Of a DNA stretch of 64,000 bases, positions 9,913 to 19,928 are shown piece by piece. Under the pieces are notes generated by a model, which did not search any database, was not told where the DNA came from, and saw only the letters and a program-made list of their open reading frames with translations. Position 1 is the first letter of the stretch. Each line of letters begins with the position of its first letter. The stretch lies in IMG/VR virus record IMGVR_UViG_3300040771_000271, positions 62,001 to 126,000 of that record. One strand, 5' to 3'. Both the position numbers and the translations under genes were made by a program. Source of the DNA: a virus.

Positions 9913-10162
9913 TCCCATATCCATAGCCACAAGAGGTAGAATAAGTAAGAGTGTTAAAAAGGCTTTAACTTATTCTACTTTAGGTTTAATGGTTATTATG
10001 GCTCAGGGAATTCCTGTAAAACCAACTGTAATAAAAGGTTCTACCACTCACAGTAAAAAGTTTGTACAGAACATAGAAAAAAACATCTTATATGAAAAAA
10101 TAATTCGAGAAGATGATGAAATGTTAACAATGATAAAAATATTTTTACAATGTCAAAAATAA
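9905..10162 (+). CDS. small protein following the appendage gene
   Basis: 85 aa. Starts MISPISIATRGRISKSVKK, followed by one hydrophobic segment at about 22-37, then a basic tail. Short proteins of this kind commonly follow the WSRYIEW-type gene in phages. It overlaps both neighbours (8 and 13 bases), indicating translational coupling. Membrane association is possible; function unknown. Confidence 0.6.
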   Translation: MISPISIATRGRISKSVKKALTYSTLGLMVIMAQGIPVKPTVIKGSTTHSKKFVQNIEKNILYEKIIREDDEMLTMIKIFLQCQK

Positions 10163-12528
10163 AATGTTTTCAAGGAACATCTTTACAGGATGAATTTGAA
10201 TTAAAGGTATCTCAAGGTATAGAGGAGGCACAATCTGTAAAAGAAGTTATAACAGAACAAGCAAATAAAATAATTGATAAAGTTAATAGGTTAAGAGCAG
10301 AATTAGAACTACCTTTACTAGAAAAAATAATCTTAGAAATTCCAGAAATACTACAAAAAGAAACTGTTGTAGAGGAAGTTTTTGATAACGATTTAGATTC
10401 AGTCTATGAAAAAGCAAAACAAAATTCTGATTTTGAAAATTTTGTAGAAGTTATGTCTGATTTCAGAGATGGACATTCAGCACCAAGTAAAGATGAGGGG
10501 TTAACAAAAGAAAAGCTAGAAACAGGAGGTGACTTCTCATTAATGGAAGTAGCTAATGGATTCCATAACCAACCTTCTGATTATTTTGAGCCTAAAGTAG
10601 GGGCGAGATACTATGGTTATGACAACAACGAGGGTATGCAGTCTTTTACAGCTATAAGCAATGTAATAAGAGCTTTAAAAGCAGGTAAAGATAATGTAAC
10701 TATTACATCATATAGAGCTATCCCTTTAGACATTGATTTAGATAGTCTTAAAGATTATGATTGGGTGACTTTTTCAAAAGGGTACGCTGAAAATCATGGA
10801 GAAGCAAGATTTGGAGAGAAAACTTACAAAATAATTGAGCAAGAGGTAAAATTAAATGACTTATGGTGGGATGGTAATGACATAAACGAATGGGGATATG
10901 ATACAGGAAACACTAAAAAATATAGCAGAAGAGAGTTAAAAGATATACATGATAAAGTAAATGCATTACCTCAAGAAAATTTAAATAGTTCTTCAGAAAG
11001 TAAAACACTATTTGAAAAAATGCAAGAGTTTAAACGAATGTCCCAAATGAAAATAGAAGGTGATACTTTAACTGCTGTTAATCAAAATGACATAAGAGTA
11101 CAACTAGAACAGACTTTAAATTTAAGTGATAACCTTTCTATATCTTCTGACATAATTTACCTTAATGAATTAGGTCAAGATTTATACTATGAAAATATTG
11201 AAGATGTAAAAGAATTAATTAAAGAAATAGAGGTTAAATCTGCTAAACAAGGAGTTGATATAGTAGGGCTTTCAAGTAAAGTGTTTTCAAAAAGTAGGGA
11301 TGAAATATATGACCTTTTAGAAAGTCTAAACACATTGCTTTTAGAGCCTTCAGAGCAGTCTTTCAACGACTTCATAGGGCAACATCAAATAGTATTTGAA
11401 ACAGAAGTAATTCCTATAACAAAGGTTGAAGTAGTTTCTGAAAATAATTTAAATAAAAGCTTAATATCTCTAAAAACTAAACTTTCAGAGTACACTCTTT
11501 TTAATGATTTTGGATTATTAAAGGTATCAGAAAATATATATCAACAAATTGAAAAAGAAGATTTAGACACATTATATAATAAACTTTATGCTATTTCTCA
11601 ATACAATGAAAATATATTACCTAAAGAGGCATTTCCTTTAGCAAATCAAGCAGGAGAGCTAAATCTTGAAACTTTAAGAAATATTGAAAATAGAGAATTA
11701 ATAGTTGCCGACATAAAAAGATTTATAGAGAATGAAGTGTCAAAATTAGACGTACCCTCAGTATCTTTAGATAATACTGTTTTACAACAAATGGTTATTA
11801 ATAAATATGCTTTTGGACATCCTATGACTTTTAAAAAGAACGTAGATTTTCAAGAAGAGTTTAACAGTTTTGAAGCTTTTGATGGGAACGAAGAGTATTT
11901 AAAAACAGATTTTATAGCTGACTTCTATTCAGAATTTTTGCAAGAAAAAATAAAAGACAGTGAAAAATATAAAGAGTTCTATAGTAACTTTTCAATAAAT
12001 GAGAGAGGAATAGTACTTGTAAATGATGACGCAATAACAGTTCAGAAAATTAAGGACTATTTAGCCGAAAAAAACATTAAGCAAGCTAAAGATTTAGAGA
12101 ACTATTCATTATTAACAGACCAAATACCAAACTTAAAAACTTTAGAAAAACCTAGTTCCGATTACACTAGAGATTTCTATAGAACAAATTATATTAACAA
12201 CCCAATGAGTTTGGACAAAGTAAAGGGAGAATATAAGTTTATAACAGACACTACAATAGTAAAAAACAACAGTATAGATAATTTTATAAGAGTTAAAGAC
12301 AGAGTGTTTGAACTTGTAGATACAAAGGGGGGTAATAGTTTTTATGAAGAAGTTCCTGTAAACACATCTGAGTATAAAACTTTTAATGTATCTCAACCTG
12401 TTTTAAGTGTAAACTTAGACAACTATGGAGCAGAAAGATTAGATGAAGTTCCACCAGTAAAAATTGAAAAATACTACTCCAAAGCGGAGGAACAAAAAAT
12501 AAATGAAGAAAGTTTTGAATGTTTGTAA
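10150..12528 (+). CDS. large virion protein with predicted ADP-ribosyltransferase domain
   Basis: 792 aa. Residues about 135-255 resemble the ADP-ribosyltransferase domain of phage polyvalent proteins: an arginine in YRAIP (188-192), a TFSKGYA box (207-213) where ARTs carry the STS-like motif, and WWDGNDINEWGY (239-250) supplying a conserved acidic element. ARTs transfer ADP-ribose from NAD+ to protein or RNA. The remaining roughly 500 residues are helical without recognised motifs. A large protein encoded with tail genes and carrying an enzymatic domain suggests ejection with the DNA, like T4 Alt, but that comparison is functional only. Domain moderately supported; target and ejection are inference. 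Confidence 0.6.
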   Translation: MSKIKCFQGTSLQDEFELKVSQGIEEAQSVKEVITEQANKIIDKVNRLRAELELPLLEKIILEIPEILQKETVVEEVFDNDLDSVYEKAKQNSDFENFVEVMSDFRDGHSAPSKDEGLTKEKLETGGDFSLMEVANGFHNQPSDYFEPKVGARYYGYDNNEGMQSFTAISNVIRALKAGKDNVTITSYRAIPLDIDLDSLKDYDWVTFSKGYAENHGEARFGEKTYKIIEQEVKLNDLWWDGNDINEWGYDTGNTKKYSRRELKDIHDKVNALPQENLNSSSESKTLFEKMQEFKRMSQMKIEGDTLTAVNQNDIRVQLEQTLNLSDNLSISSDIIYLNELGQDLYYENIEDVKELIKEIEVKSAKQGVDIVGLSSKVFSKSRDEIYDLLESLNTLLLEPSEQSFNDFIGQHQIVFETEVIPITKVEVVSENNLNKSLISLKTKLSEYTLFNDFGLLKVSENIYQQIEKEDLDTLYNKLYAISQYNENILPKEAFPLANQAGELNLETLRNIENRELIVADIKRFIENEVSKLDVPSVSLDNTVLQQMVINKYAFGHPMTFKKNVDFQEEFNSFEAFDGNEEYLKTDFIADFYSEFLQEKIKDSEKYKEFYSNFSINERGIVLVNDDAITVQKIKDYLAEKNIKQAKDLENYSLLTDQIPNLKTLEKPSSDYTRDFYRTNYINNPMSLDKVKGEYKFITDTTIVKNNSIDNFIRVKDRVFELVDTKGGNSFYEEVPVNTSEYKTFNVSQPVLSVNLDNYGAERLDEVPPVKIEKYYSKAEEQKINEESFECL

Positions 12529-12545
12529 TTTTCTTTCTATATTTG
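12515..12545 (+). promoter_or_regulatory. Bacteroidota-type promoter
   Basis: TTG at 12515-12517 lies 20 bases before TATATTTG at 12538-12545. The -33 element is inside the end of the preceding gene. It feeds the genes at 12563 and 13005. Confidence 0.8.
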
Positions 12546-12562
12546 TAAAAAAATAAATATAT

Positions 12563-12997
12563 ATGGAAGAGCAATTAATAAGTTTCGAGACAGCTAAGGT
12601 AGCTAAAGAAAAAGGATTTAATATTGAATGTAAAAATAAATATGTAGAGACTTTAGAGCATACTCTTGAAATGGGCAGAGGCGGAGATTGTACTTTTGCC
12701 TATCAATCCCCAAGGGTACTTTCTAGTCGCAGTTATGATAAATGGGATATAATCCATTGTAATGCACCAACACAGTCTTTACTTCAAAAATGGTTGAGAG
12801 AGGTTCAGAATATTCATGTAAAATTACATTCTTCTAATACAGATATTTTTTCTTTTGAAATATACTTTATGATTTACAAAAATGTAGATTTAAATAAAAA
12901 AAACTTACAAAATCATAAGTATAGTAAAATAAATTATAGCACTTACGAAGAAGCTTTAGAAGCAGGATTACAAGTAGCATTAAAATTAATAAAATAA
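12563..12997 (+). CDS. conserved phage protein, function unknown
   Basis: 144 aa. Begins with ISFETAKVAKEKGF and contains the pattern APTQSLLQKWLREVQNIHV around residues 75-95. I recognise this as a small protein family common in phages and prophages of Bacteroidota, without known function. It has its own promoter and is followed after 7 bases by the giant virion gene. Confidence 0.7.
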   Translation: MEEQLISFETAKVAKEKGFNIECKNKYVETLEHTLEMGRGGDCTFAYQSPRVLSSRSYDKWDIIHCNAPTQSLLQKWLREVQNIHVKLHSSNTDIFSFEIYFMIYKNVDLNKKNLQNHKYSKINYSTYEEALEAGLQVALKLIK

Positions 12998-13004
12998 AAG
13001 ATAA

Positions 13005-16000
13005 ATGAGCTGTATACTAGAATATAATGCACAAAATAAAATAACAGGGGTAAAAGATGCAGAGGGTAAAACTTCTGCATTATTTAATTCTATAGTTTCC
13101 AACCCTCACTTGTCCGTTGAACAAGCAGTAGATATCTATAAAAACAGCTTCTCTAAAAAATTTAAAGGTGAGCAACTTCCAATAGAATATAGAAACGTTA
13201 ATGGAGAAGTATTTCAAAATTTTAAAGACGCTTTAGATAGCACCTCGTCAGGAGATATTCAAGGTTATAGTGGAGATAATTTAATGTTTTCTATAGACAG
13301 TGGTTCTAATCCTGAATCACTTTCTGGTTTTTTAAACTCTATGATTAAGGAAGATGTAATTTTAGGAGAGACTTTATTTGACAACGGACAAAAAGTAATT
13401 CAAGTTTCTGGAGCTTCGGAAGTTATGAGAGCTATAAAATCTCAACTTTTTCAAGATAGTTCTTATGGTTATATTGGAATTAATAAAATTAAGAGGTTGA
13501 GTAATGGTAATTTTATAATTCTTGAAGAGGGACAAAAAGAATTGCCAAAAGATTACAAAACTTTTGAAGAAGAGTTGAGTGCAGATCCTATGTATAGACC
13601 TTATGGAGATTCTAAAGTTATTCAAGACGAAGTAGAACTTCCCAATGAAGACAATCTAAAGGTTCAATTATTATCCTTACTTAATAAATTAGGGGTTAAA
13701 ACTATGGGTATTTCTGAATATATTTCAAAATATAATATTAAAAACGGAGTAGAGCCTACAGCACAAGCTTTAGTTGATATAGCTAATAGAGTAGTAGCTT
13801 TTCAAGGAGGTCAAATAGAGGTTGAAGATTTAACAGAAGAAACAGCTCACTTAATAGTTGAAGGTTGGAATTCAGAAGAAATAGAAAACTTACTTAGGAA
13901 TATACATAGAACAGAAGAGTGGGCGGAGTTAAGTGAAAATTATAGAGATATATATTCTAAAACTTATAGTGGAGAAGAGTTAGATAAAGTTTTAAGAAAA
14001 GAAATTTTAGGTAAAGTATTAAAAAACGCAATACAAAGTAATTTCCAAACAGAAAATAAAACAGAAACTCAACAAAACTTTATTGAGAGAGTTAGAAAAC
14101 TTTTTCAAAACTTTTTTACTAAAGTACAAGCTTTATTTAAACCTCAATATATTTCAGATCTACAAAGTTTTAATAACCAAGTAGTTCAATTATTACAGCA
14201 GGATGAGCTACAAAACTATTTATCAAACGAACAGTTATCAACTAGTAAGTTAACTTTATACAGTGTACCAAACAGCTCAAAAGACCCTATGGCACTACAA
14301 GTGGCTGTAGCTAAGAAAGCTATAGAGATATTAGAAATAACTCAAAACCAACTTTCAAAGGTTAGTGGAATTACTTCAAGTAAAGAGGCTGTTTTAAGAT
14401 TAAAACGAAATTTAGATGATATTGACGAACAAAATAAAATAGCATCCTTTGCAGGGATCACAGCTTCTGTAAAAACCCAAATTAAATATTTAAATAAAGC
14501 TTTAAAAAATAATGATAAAAGTAAACACCCTTTCTCAACAGAAGAGAATGTAGTTTACATGACATTATTAAACCAAATGAGACCTATACTAAGTGAAGTA
14601 GGAGGTTTACTAGAACTTTCAAAATACAATGATAGACTTATTAAGGCAGAAATAGATCAAGCTATAGTAGGTATTCAAGATTTATATGGAGAAGTTAGTA
14701 AAATTGACAATTATCAAGTACTTGAAAATCTAGTTGACGATTTAGCCATAAAACACAACTGGTCAGAAGATTCAAAAATTAATTATCTTAAAGTAGCTAA
14801 AGCAGCAAAGAAAGACACTAATTGGGCACATGCTTATTTTGGAAGTTTAAATCATGCTGAAAACCCTCTCTTAAATCTTTTTGGCGAAAACATTAAAAAA
14901 GTAACTTTACAGACTTACAGATACCATGCTAATCCAACAACAGATTTGTTATTAACCTTAGAATCTTTAGGTGTTAGTCAAAAAGAAGTAAACTCTTTAA
15001 GGAGAGGTAGTTTTTTAATAGATGAAGTAGACCACCAAAAAGTAGAAGATAAGGTAAATGAAATAGAACTTAAAGCTTACAATCAATTCTCTGGACAAGC
15101 TACTTTAGATATTAAAGAATATTTAATTAAAAAAAGAGAGGGAGTTTTACCAGATGTTCCAAACGATAAATTTCAAGAATATAGAGAAGAAGTTAAAGAC
15201 GAACTTAATCAGTATTTAGAGAGACCTTTTAAAGATGAATACTATACTAAAAAAGAAGCTCTTTACGAACAAGAAAATATTTCTTTAGAGACTAGAAAGT
15301 GGTTAAGTACTATATCTAGTGATGTAGCTTCAATATATCAAAGAGCTAAAGATGAAAGTGGAACTATAGTTTTAACAGAAGATTTAAAATTTAATTTAGA
15401 GCAAATAGCTAAAGAAAGAGCCTTTGCAAAAAGTCCTTACACAACAGATGGTAGTTATAAAAGAGGTCTTAGTGGAGTTATAGATTCTGAGGGTAATTTA
15501 GAAATAGTTATAGTTGGAGACACTTCAGAAGAAGCTTCAAGAGCTTATGAACTTGCAAAACTTGATAAAATTTTCTTGAAAGATCTGCAAGACAATAAAA
15601 AAGATAAACAAGGTATTCCAACTAAGTTTATAGAAGAAATAGAAAAATTAGAAGCCCAAGGAGATTTTAAAGGAGCTTTTGACTACTTGAAACTAAACTC
15701 TTATTTAGGGTTTAATAGAGAATTTTGGGATAGTTTGGGGGGTAAAGAAAGCTTAATGGACAGACTGTCAAATGTTGAAGGAGATAATCAGCAAAGAGCA
15801 GAAGAATTAATTTTTTCTATTAAAGAGTTACAAAGTAAGAGAAATAATATAATTAAAGGTAATAGAGTTTTAAACCAACCTTCAGAGACAGACGTAGAGA
15901 GAATGTCAACATCTGAAAAAGAATACATAAAAGAGTATACAGAGAAGTTACAACTGCTATATCAAGAAGCCTCAACATTTTTTAAGAAAGAAAAAAACGA

Positions 16001-18551
16001 GGAAGAAGTTGAAGAAACAACAGAGAATACAGTTAATCAAGCTTATAGAGATTCTTTAAAAGATTTAGGAATAAGAGGTATACAGGAACTTGATTTTATT
16101 AGAGAACATACAACTTCAAATGGCAAAGCAGACATAGATTCAGCTAAAACATTTGTAAATATGTTACTTAAAGGTCAATTGGTGAATATACCTAAAAAAT
16201 TTGAAAAACATTTTAGTTCTAACTACCCTAAAGATTTAGAGGAAAGACAAATAGCTGTTTATAAAGATTTAGTAAAATATTCTCAAACAAAATTATTACC
16301 CTACTACACTAAATTTTCACCTGTAGGTTATGACAGTTTAATTCAAGAACTAGGAGAAGGGACTAAAAAAGTTTCTCAACTATTACAGGAAGTTTCAAAT
16401 GGAGAATCTCCTTTAACTGTAACTCCAAATTATAGTTTCTTTGAAGCAGAGGAAAGAACAGATTTAAATGAGAAATACATTAAAAATTATGAAGGAGGAA
16501 GGTATCAATTTAAGGGAAATGATTTTAAAAGTTCAGAGTATGTAAATCTTTTTGCGCCAGATAAAAATAGAAACGCAACAAAAAATGAAAAACTATTTAA
16601 AGCTAGACAAGCCTTATTAGATTATCATAAAGAGTCCTTACAAGCAACAGACACTTTAAATCAACACAACTTATTTAAGCTACCTCAACAGAGTAAGTCA
16701 AGCCTTAGAAAAGTGGAAGCCTTTGCAAAACAACCTTCTTTTGGTAAAATTAGAGAGGGAATAAAAGATTCAGTAGGTTATAGAGAGGAAGACATAGCAA
16801 CAGGTGAAGTTATAGAGGGAAGCGAAAAGTTTAAGGTCCAAGATATGAAAATTATACCTAAATACGGCTTTAGAGATTTAGCCAATCAGGATGACTTATC
16901 AGATGAACTTCTAACAAGCTACAGTTGGATGCATGAGCAAGGTATGTTATATAGAGCAAGGAAAGAGCATATAGGACAAGCTTTAATGTTGCAAAGTTCT
17001 GTTTTGAATGATACTTATTCAAATAAAGAAGCTGCAGCTACAGCAACTTTAAAGATGTTTAATTCTCACATGGATGAAGCCTATTTTGGAGTTAAGGAAG
17101 ATATTGATTACAATATAAACTTTTTTAAGAATTACAATATAAATGTTTCAAAACTTTTAAGAATATTTTCAACATTTGTAAGATTTAGAAACTTAGGTTT
17201 TGCAGTTATTTCTCCAGCAACATCCTGGATAACAGCTCAAAGTCAGTTTTATTTGGAGAATAAAGTAGGAGAGCATGTAGATATGACCTCCACTAAGATG
17301 GCTAATAAAGAGTTTAGAAAGTTAGCAGGAAAAGCTATAGCAGAAACGGGCGAAATAAATTCAAAAGCAAGGTTAAATATACTATTGGAAAATTTCTTAG
17401 TTTATAATAAAGCAGAGAGATTGAAAAACTCATCCTTTGGAAAGGTTATGAGAAATATGGTAAAACTACCTTATGCTACACACTCTATGGGTAACTTTCC
17501 AGTTATTCCTAGAATAGCTTTAAGCGTAATGTATGATTACAGAATTGTAAATGGGAGTATTCAAAACTTTAACGAGTTTAAAAAAGCTAACCCAACATTA
17601 TCAAGTCTAGAGCTTAAAAACACTTGGAATGCAAATGAGCAAAATACCATGTATAATTTTATGCTTACAGATGATGGAAAGTTTAATTATGACAAAGCTA
17701 AAATGGAGGGCTTATTAAACAGATCTGGAGAAGACTTAGAAAAGTATTTAAAGCTTAAAAACGAAGCAATCTATCAAAGAATTAGTTATGCAGTTCAGAA
17801 TATAGATGGTCAAATGCCTGAAGAAGAGAAGAGCATTTCGGCTCGTAACCTATTTTTACAGTTACTTACCGTTCACAGATCCTTCATTCCGATAGCCACA
17901 GCAAGGAGATTTAAAAATAAACATACTTCTTTAATGTCAGGACAAGTTGAAGAAGGCTCTTACAGAACTTTAGGGAGATTTGTTAAAGGTTATTTTGAAC
18001 AGTTTACTAAGGACGACGTAAAGAATTTAGGTAAGGATATAAAAACCTATTGGGCAGAATTTACTCAAGATGATGTTAATGCTAAAATGAACATGCAACG
18101 TAATGGTAAAGATTTTATAATGTTAAACCTTATAGCAGGGTTAAGTATTTTACTAGCTAAATTAGCTGATGACGAAGAAAATAAAGACGTTTTTTTAATA
18201 CAGGCTGCAAATTATCTAATGCTCAGATTAACAAATGAAACGGCATCTGTAGGTGTAGCTTTACCAGCAACATATTACGAAGTTGTGGAATCAAGTTTTG
18301 TTGGCTTAAATGTTATCCCTGATGTATTAGCTGTAACAGATATCGGAAGCGATGAAATAGTTTCAAGTGGTAAATGGACTGGAGCTACAAAAAATCTTAG
18401 GTATTGGGGACGCAATACGGGATTGGTCAAGGAATATTTTAACCTCAAAAACGTGCAACGAGTAAAAGATCAATACATTTTAAATTCAGGTACATTTATG
18501 TATTTCACTCCAGCTTACCTATTATCAGAAGACAAGGAAGATAAGAAATAG
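13005..18551 (+). CDS. giant (1848 aa) virion-associated protein
   Basis: 1848 aa. The N-terminus (MSCILEY, then DAEGKTSALF) resembles that of the protein at 2156. A segment near residue 280 (LTEETAHLIVEGW) recalls a helix found in phage polyvalent proteins. Most of the chain is charged and helical. Around residues 1385-1420 a less polar stretch begins, and near residue 1705 lies one clear hydrophobic segment (LNLIAGLSILLAKLA) followed by a second, less polar region. Very long, mostly helical proteins with late hydrophobic segments are typical of internal virion or ejection proteins; none of this proves that role. It ends 21 bases before a strong terminator and is the last gene of the virion module. 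Confidence 0.7.
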   Translation: MSCILEYNAQNKITGVKDAEGKTSALFNSIVSNPHLSVEQAVDIYKNSFSKKFKGEQLPIEYRNVNGEVFQNFKDALDSTSSGDIQGYSGDNLMFSIDSGSNPESLSGFLNSMIKEDVILGETLFDNGQKVIQVSGASEVMRAIKSQLFQDSSYGYIGINKIKRLSNGNFIILEEGQKELPKDYKTFEEELSADPMYRPYGDSKVIQDEVELPNEDNLKVQLLSLLNKLGVKTMGISEYISKYNIKNGVEPTAQALVDIANRVVAFQGGQIEVEDLTEETAHLIVEGWNSEEIENLLRNIHRTEEWAELSENYRDIYSKTYSGEELDKVLRKEILGKVLKNAIQSNFQTENKTETQQNFIERVRKLFQNFFTKVQALFKPQYISDLQSFNNQVVQLLQQDELQNYLSNEQLSTSKLTLYSVPNSSKDPMALQVAVAKKAIEILEITQNQLSKVSGITSSKEAVLRLKRNLDDIDEQNKIASFAGITASVKTQIKYLNKALKNNDKSKHPFSTEENVVYMTLLNQMRPILSEVGGLLELSKYNDRLIKAEIDQAIVGIQDLYGEVSKIDNYQVLENLVDDLAIKHNWSEDSKINYLKVAKAAKKDTNWAHAYFGSLNHAENPLLNLFGENIKKVTLQTYRYHANPTTDLLLTLESLGVSQKEVNSLRRGSFLIDEVDHQKVEDKVNEIELKAYNQFSGQATLDIKEYLIKKREGVLPDVPNDKFQEYREEVKDELNQYLERPFKDEYYTKKEALYEQENISLETRKWLSTISSDVASIYQRAKDESGTIVLTEDLKFNLEQIAKERAFAKSPYTTDGSYKRGLSGVIDSEGNLEIVIVGDTSEEASRAYELAKLDKIFLKDLQDNKKDKQGIPTKFIEEIEKLEAQGDFKGAFDYLKLNSYLGFNREFWDSLGGKESLMDRLSNVEGDNQQRAEELIFSIKELQSKRNNIIKGNRVLNQPSETDVERMSTSEKEYIKEYTEKLQLLYQEASTFFKKEKNEEEVEETTENTVNQAYRDSLKDLGIRGIQELDFIREHTTSNGKADIDSAKTFVNMLLKGQLVNIPKKFEKHFSSNYPKDLEERQIAVYKDLVKYSQTKLLPYYTKFSPVGYDSLIQELGEGTKKVSQLLQEVSNGESPLTVTPNYSFFEAEERTDLNEKYIKNYEGGRYQFKGNDFKSSEYVNLFAPDKNRNATKNEKLFKARQALLDYHKESLQATDTLNQHNLFKLPQQSKSSLRKVEAFAKQPSFGKIREGIKDSVGYREEDIATGEVIEGSEKFKVQDMKIIPKYGFRDLANQDDLSDELLTSYSWMHEQGMLYRARKEHIGQALMLQSSVLNDTYSNKEAAATATLKMFNSHMDEAYFGVKEDIDYNINFFKNYNINVSKLLRIFSTFVRFRNLGFAVISPATSWITAQSQFYLENKVGEHVDMTSTKMANKEFRKLAGKAIAETGEINSKARLNILLENFLVYNKAERLKNSSFGKVMRNMVKLPYATHSMGNFPVIPRIALSVMYDYRIVNGSIQNFNEFKKANPTLSSLELKNTWNANEQNTMYNFMLTDDGKFNYDKAKMEGLLNRSGEDLEKYLKLKNEAIYQRISYAVQNIDGQMPEEEKSISARNLFLQLLTVHRSFIPIATARRFKNKHTSLMSGQVEEGSYRTLGRFVKGYFEQFTKDDVKNLGKDIKTYWAEFTQDDVNAKMNMQRNGKDFIMLNLIAGLSILLAKLADDEENKDVFLIQAANYLMLRLTNETASVGVALPATYYEVVESSFVGLNVIPDVLAVTDIGSDEIVSSGKWTGATKNLRYWGRNTGLVKEYFNLKNVQRVKDQYILNSGTFMYFTPAYLLSEDKEDKK

Positions 18552-18572
18552 AATTTAAATCTTAAAATAATT

Positions 18573-18613
18573 AGCCTGTAAAAAGCCTCTTTGGTAATTT
18601 ACAGGCTTTTTTC
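18573..18613 (+). terminator. intrinsic terminator closing the virion module
   Basis: AGCCTGTAAA (18573-18582) pairs perfectly with TTTACAGGCT (18598-18607); a run of T residues follows. A classical rho-independent terminator, 21 bases after the giant gene. Confidence 0.9.
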
Positions 18614-18644
18614 TTGTTTAATAGATTTATTATTGTTATCTTTG
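18614..18644 (+). promoter_or_regulatory. Bacteroidota-type promoter of the plus-strand accessory operon
   Basis: TTG at 18614-18616, 20 bases, then TATCTTTG at 18637-18644. It directly follows the terminator and precedes a roughly 40-base leader before the gene at 18694. The leader shares AAAGGCTGTTTT with the leader of the minus-strand promoter at 24365. Confidence 0.85.
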
Positions 18645-18693
18645 TGTTTGAAAAGGCTGTTTTAATTTTATTCCCGCCAAAAAAACTAAAAAT

Positions 18694-19284
18694 ATGAAAG
18701 AGACAATATTAAAGAAAGCTTGGAAAATAACTGCAAAAGACTTGTTTGAACCTTGGTATTATGACGAAATTATAGTTTTGGCAGAAACAAGAGGAGAAGC
18801 CAGAAGTAAAGGATTATCCGAATTAATATATCAAGGGGCAACTATAGATGCAATTCATAAGTATCAAGATAACGAAATTAAATATATAGATGTAATAGCA
18901 ACTCGAGATAAATATTCTGATGTAATACTATATGAAGGTAAAGAACTCAGACGTAGAGATTTAAAAAGCTATTTATGGTGTAAAGAAAGAGATGAAAGTG
19001 CAAGATTATTAACTATTTCTAATCCTCAAGATTTAGCTGTAGTTTACGCAGGTTGTTACGGACAATATTGGGGTGCAAATCATAGTGGCTATTCTTCAAA
19101 CATATCATTTGCAGGAAAGTATACCACAGAAGAAGCTTACAAAATTGTGAGAGGAAGTAGCTATGATAGACAAGAGGCAGTCAGACTTTTAGATATAAAA
19201 CAATTTAATTCAGAAATAGATTTAAAAATTTCCGCAAAAGAAACAGAAATAGAAAGATTAAAAACTTATAGACTCAATGGATAA
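18694..19284 (+). CDS. hypothetical protein
   Basis: 196 aa, soluble, mixed alpha/beta, first gene of the operon. Contains an aromatic and glycine-rich stretch near residues 118-133 (YAGCYGQYWGANHSGY) and ends in a helical region. No family recognised. The next gene starts inside its last codons. Confidence 0.6.
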   Translation: MKETILKKAWKITAKDLFEPWYYDEIIVLAETRGEARSKGLSELIYQGATIDAIHKYQDNEIKYIDVIATRDKYSDVILYEGKELRRRDLKSYLWCKERDESARLLTISNPQDLAVVYAGCYGQYWGANHSGYSSNISFAGKYTTEEAYKIVRGSSYDRQEAVRLLDIKQFNSEIDLKISAKETEIERLKTYRLNG

Positions 19285-19453
19285 ACAACAGATACAAAAA
19301 CTAAAAAGACTTGGTATAAATACTGATAAAACTACCATAGAAATATTTCAAGACTTAATCAACGTAGCTAGTCATTTATTTGATGAACTAGAAGTAAGAG
19401 AGAAAGAAAGATTTAAGATTGAGTTGTTTAGACACAAAAAACCAACTAATTAA
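19277..19453 (+). CDS. small hypothetical protein
   Basis: 58 aa, starting MDKQQIQKLKRLGI. The ATG lies 8 bases before the end of the previous gene and the stop is immediately followed by the next ATG at 19454, so it fits the operon exactly. Helical, strongly charged, no known motif. Confidence 0.65.
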   Translation: MDKQQIQKLKRLGINTDKTTIEIFQDLINVASHLFDELEVREKERFKIELFRHKKPTN

Positions 19454-19801
19454 ATGAAAAAATATAAAAACTACATCTTTGTAGAATTACCAAACAGTCA
19501 AGAAGGAGTTAATGCGGATACTTCAGATGGATATTTAACTTCCACAAGTGGTGAAAGAGTAAAACTACCACATAAAAATTATACTCTACTAGGAATAGCA
19601 GATGAATGTATAAACGCACCTTATGCTGAAGCATTTTCTAAGGATATTGTAAGTGAAGGTAAAAATAGACTATACATGGATTATGAGCTAGGGGAACATC
19701 ACTATGATTCAGCTAGTGACAGTTTTCAAACTTTGGCACGCAAATTAAATTTAAAACCAACAGATTATATTTTAAGAGATGAAAGTAGAGATAATATATG
19801 A
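19454..19801 (+). CDS. hypothetical protein
   Basis: 115 aa, predicted soluble, Tyr/Asp-rich; not recognised. Starts directly at the stop of the previous gene and overlaps the next start by 23 bases. Confidence 0.6.
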   Translation: MKKYKNYIFVELPNSQEGVNADTSDGYLTSTSGERVKLPHKNYTLLGIADECINAPYAEAFSKDIVSEGKNRLYMDYELGEHHYDSASDSFQTLARKLNLKPTDYILRDESRDNI

Positions 19802-19928
19802 AGCGAAGTGTAAACATTGTAAGTGGTTTGATTACCATTATAAAGGAAAAAGAAAACAACATAAATGTAACTTAACAGAAGAACCTTTAACTTTAAAAAG
19901 TAAAATCTGTGATAAATTTGAATTATAA
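19779..19928 (+). CDS. small Cys-rich (putative zinc-binding) protein
   Basis: 49 aa, starting MKVEIIYEAKCKHC. It has CxxC at residues 11-14, a second Cys at 30 after a His, and a last Cys near 44, a likely zinc ribbon. Overlaps the previous gene and shares TAATG with the next one, so the frame is well supported by coupling. Confidence 0.7.
   Translation: MKVEIIYEAKCKHCKWFDYHYKGKRKQHKCNLTEEPLTLKSKICDKFEL

Noticed and set aside
1-18551. crAss-like phage RNA polymerase among the giant proteins
   Set aside because: No DxDGD-type catalytic motif was seen in any of the large proteins, so neither an RNA polymerase nor a crAss-like assignment is made.
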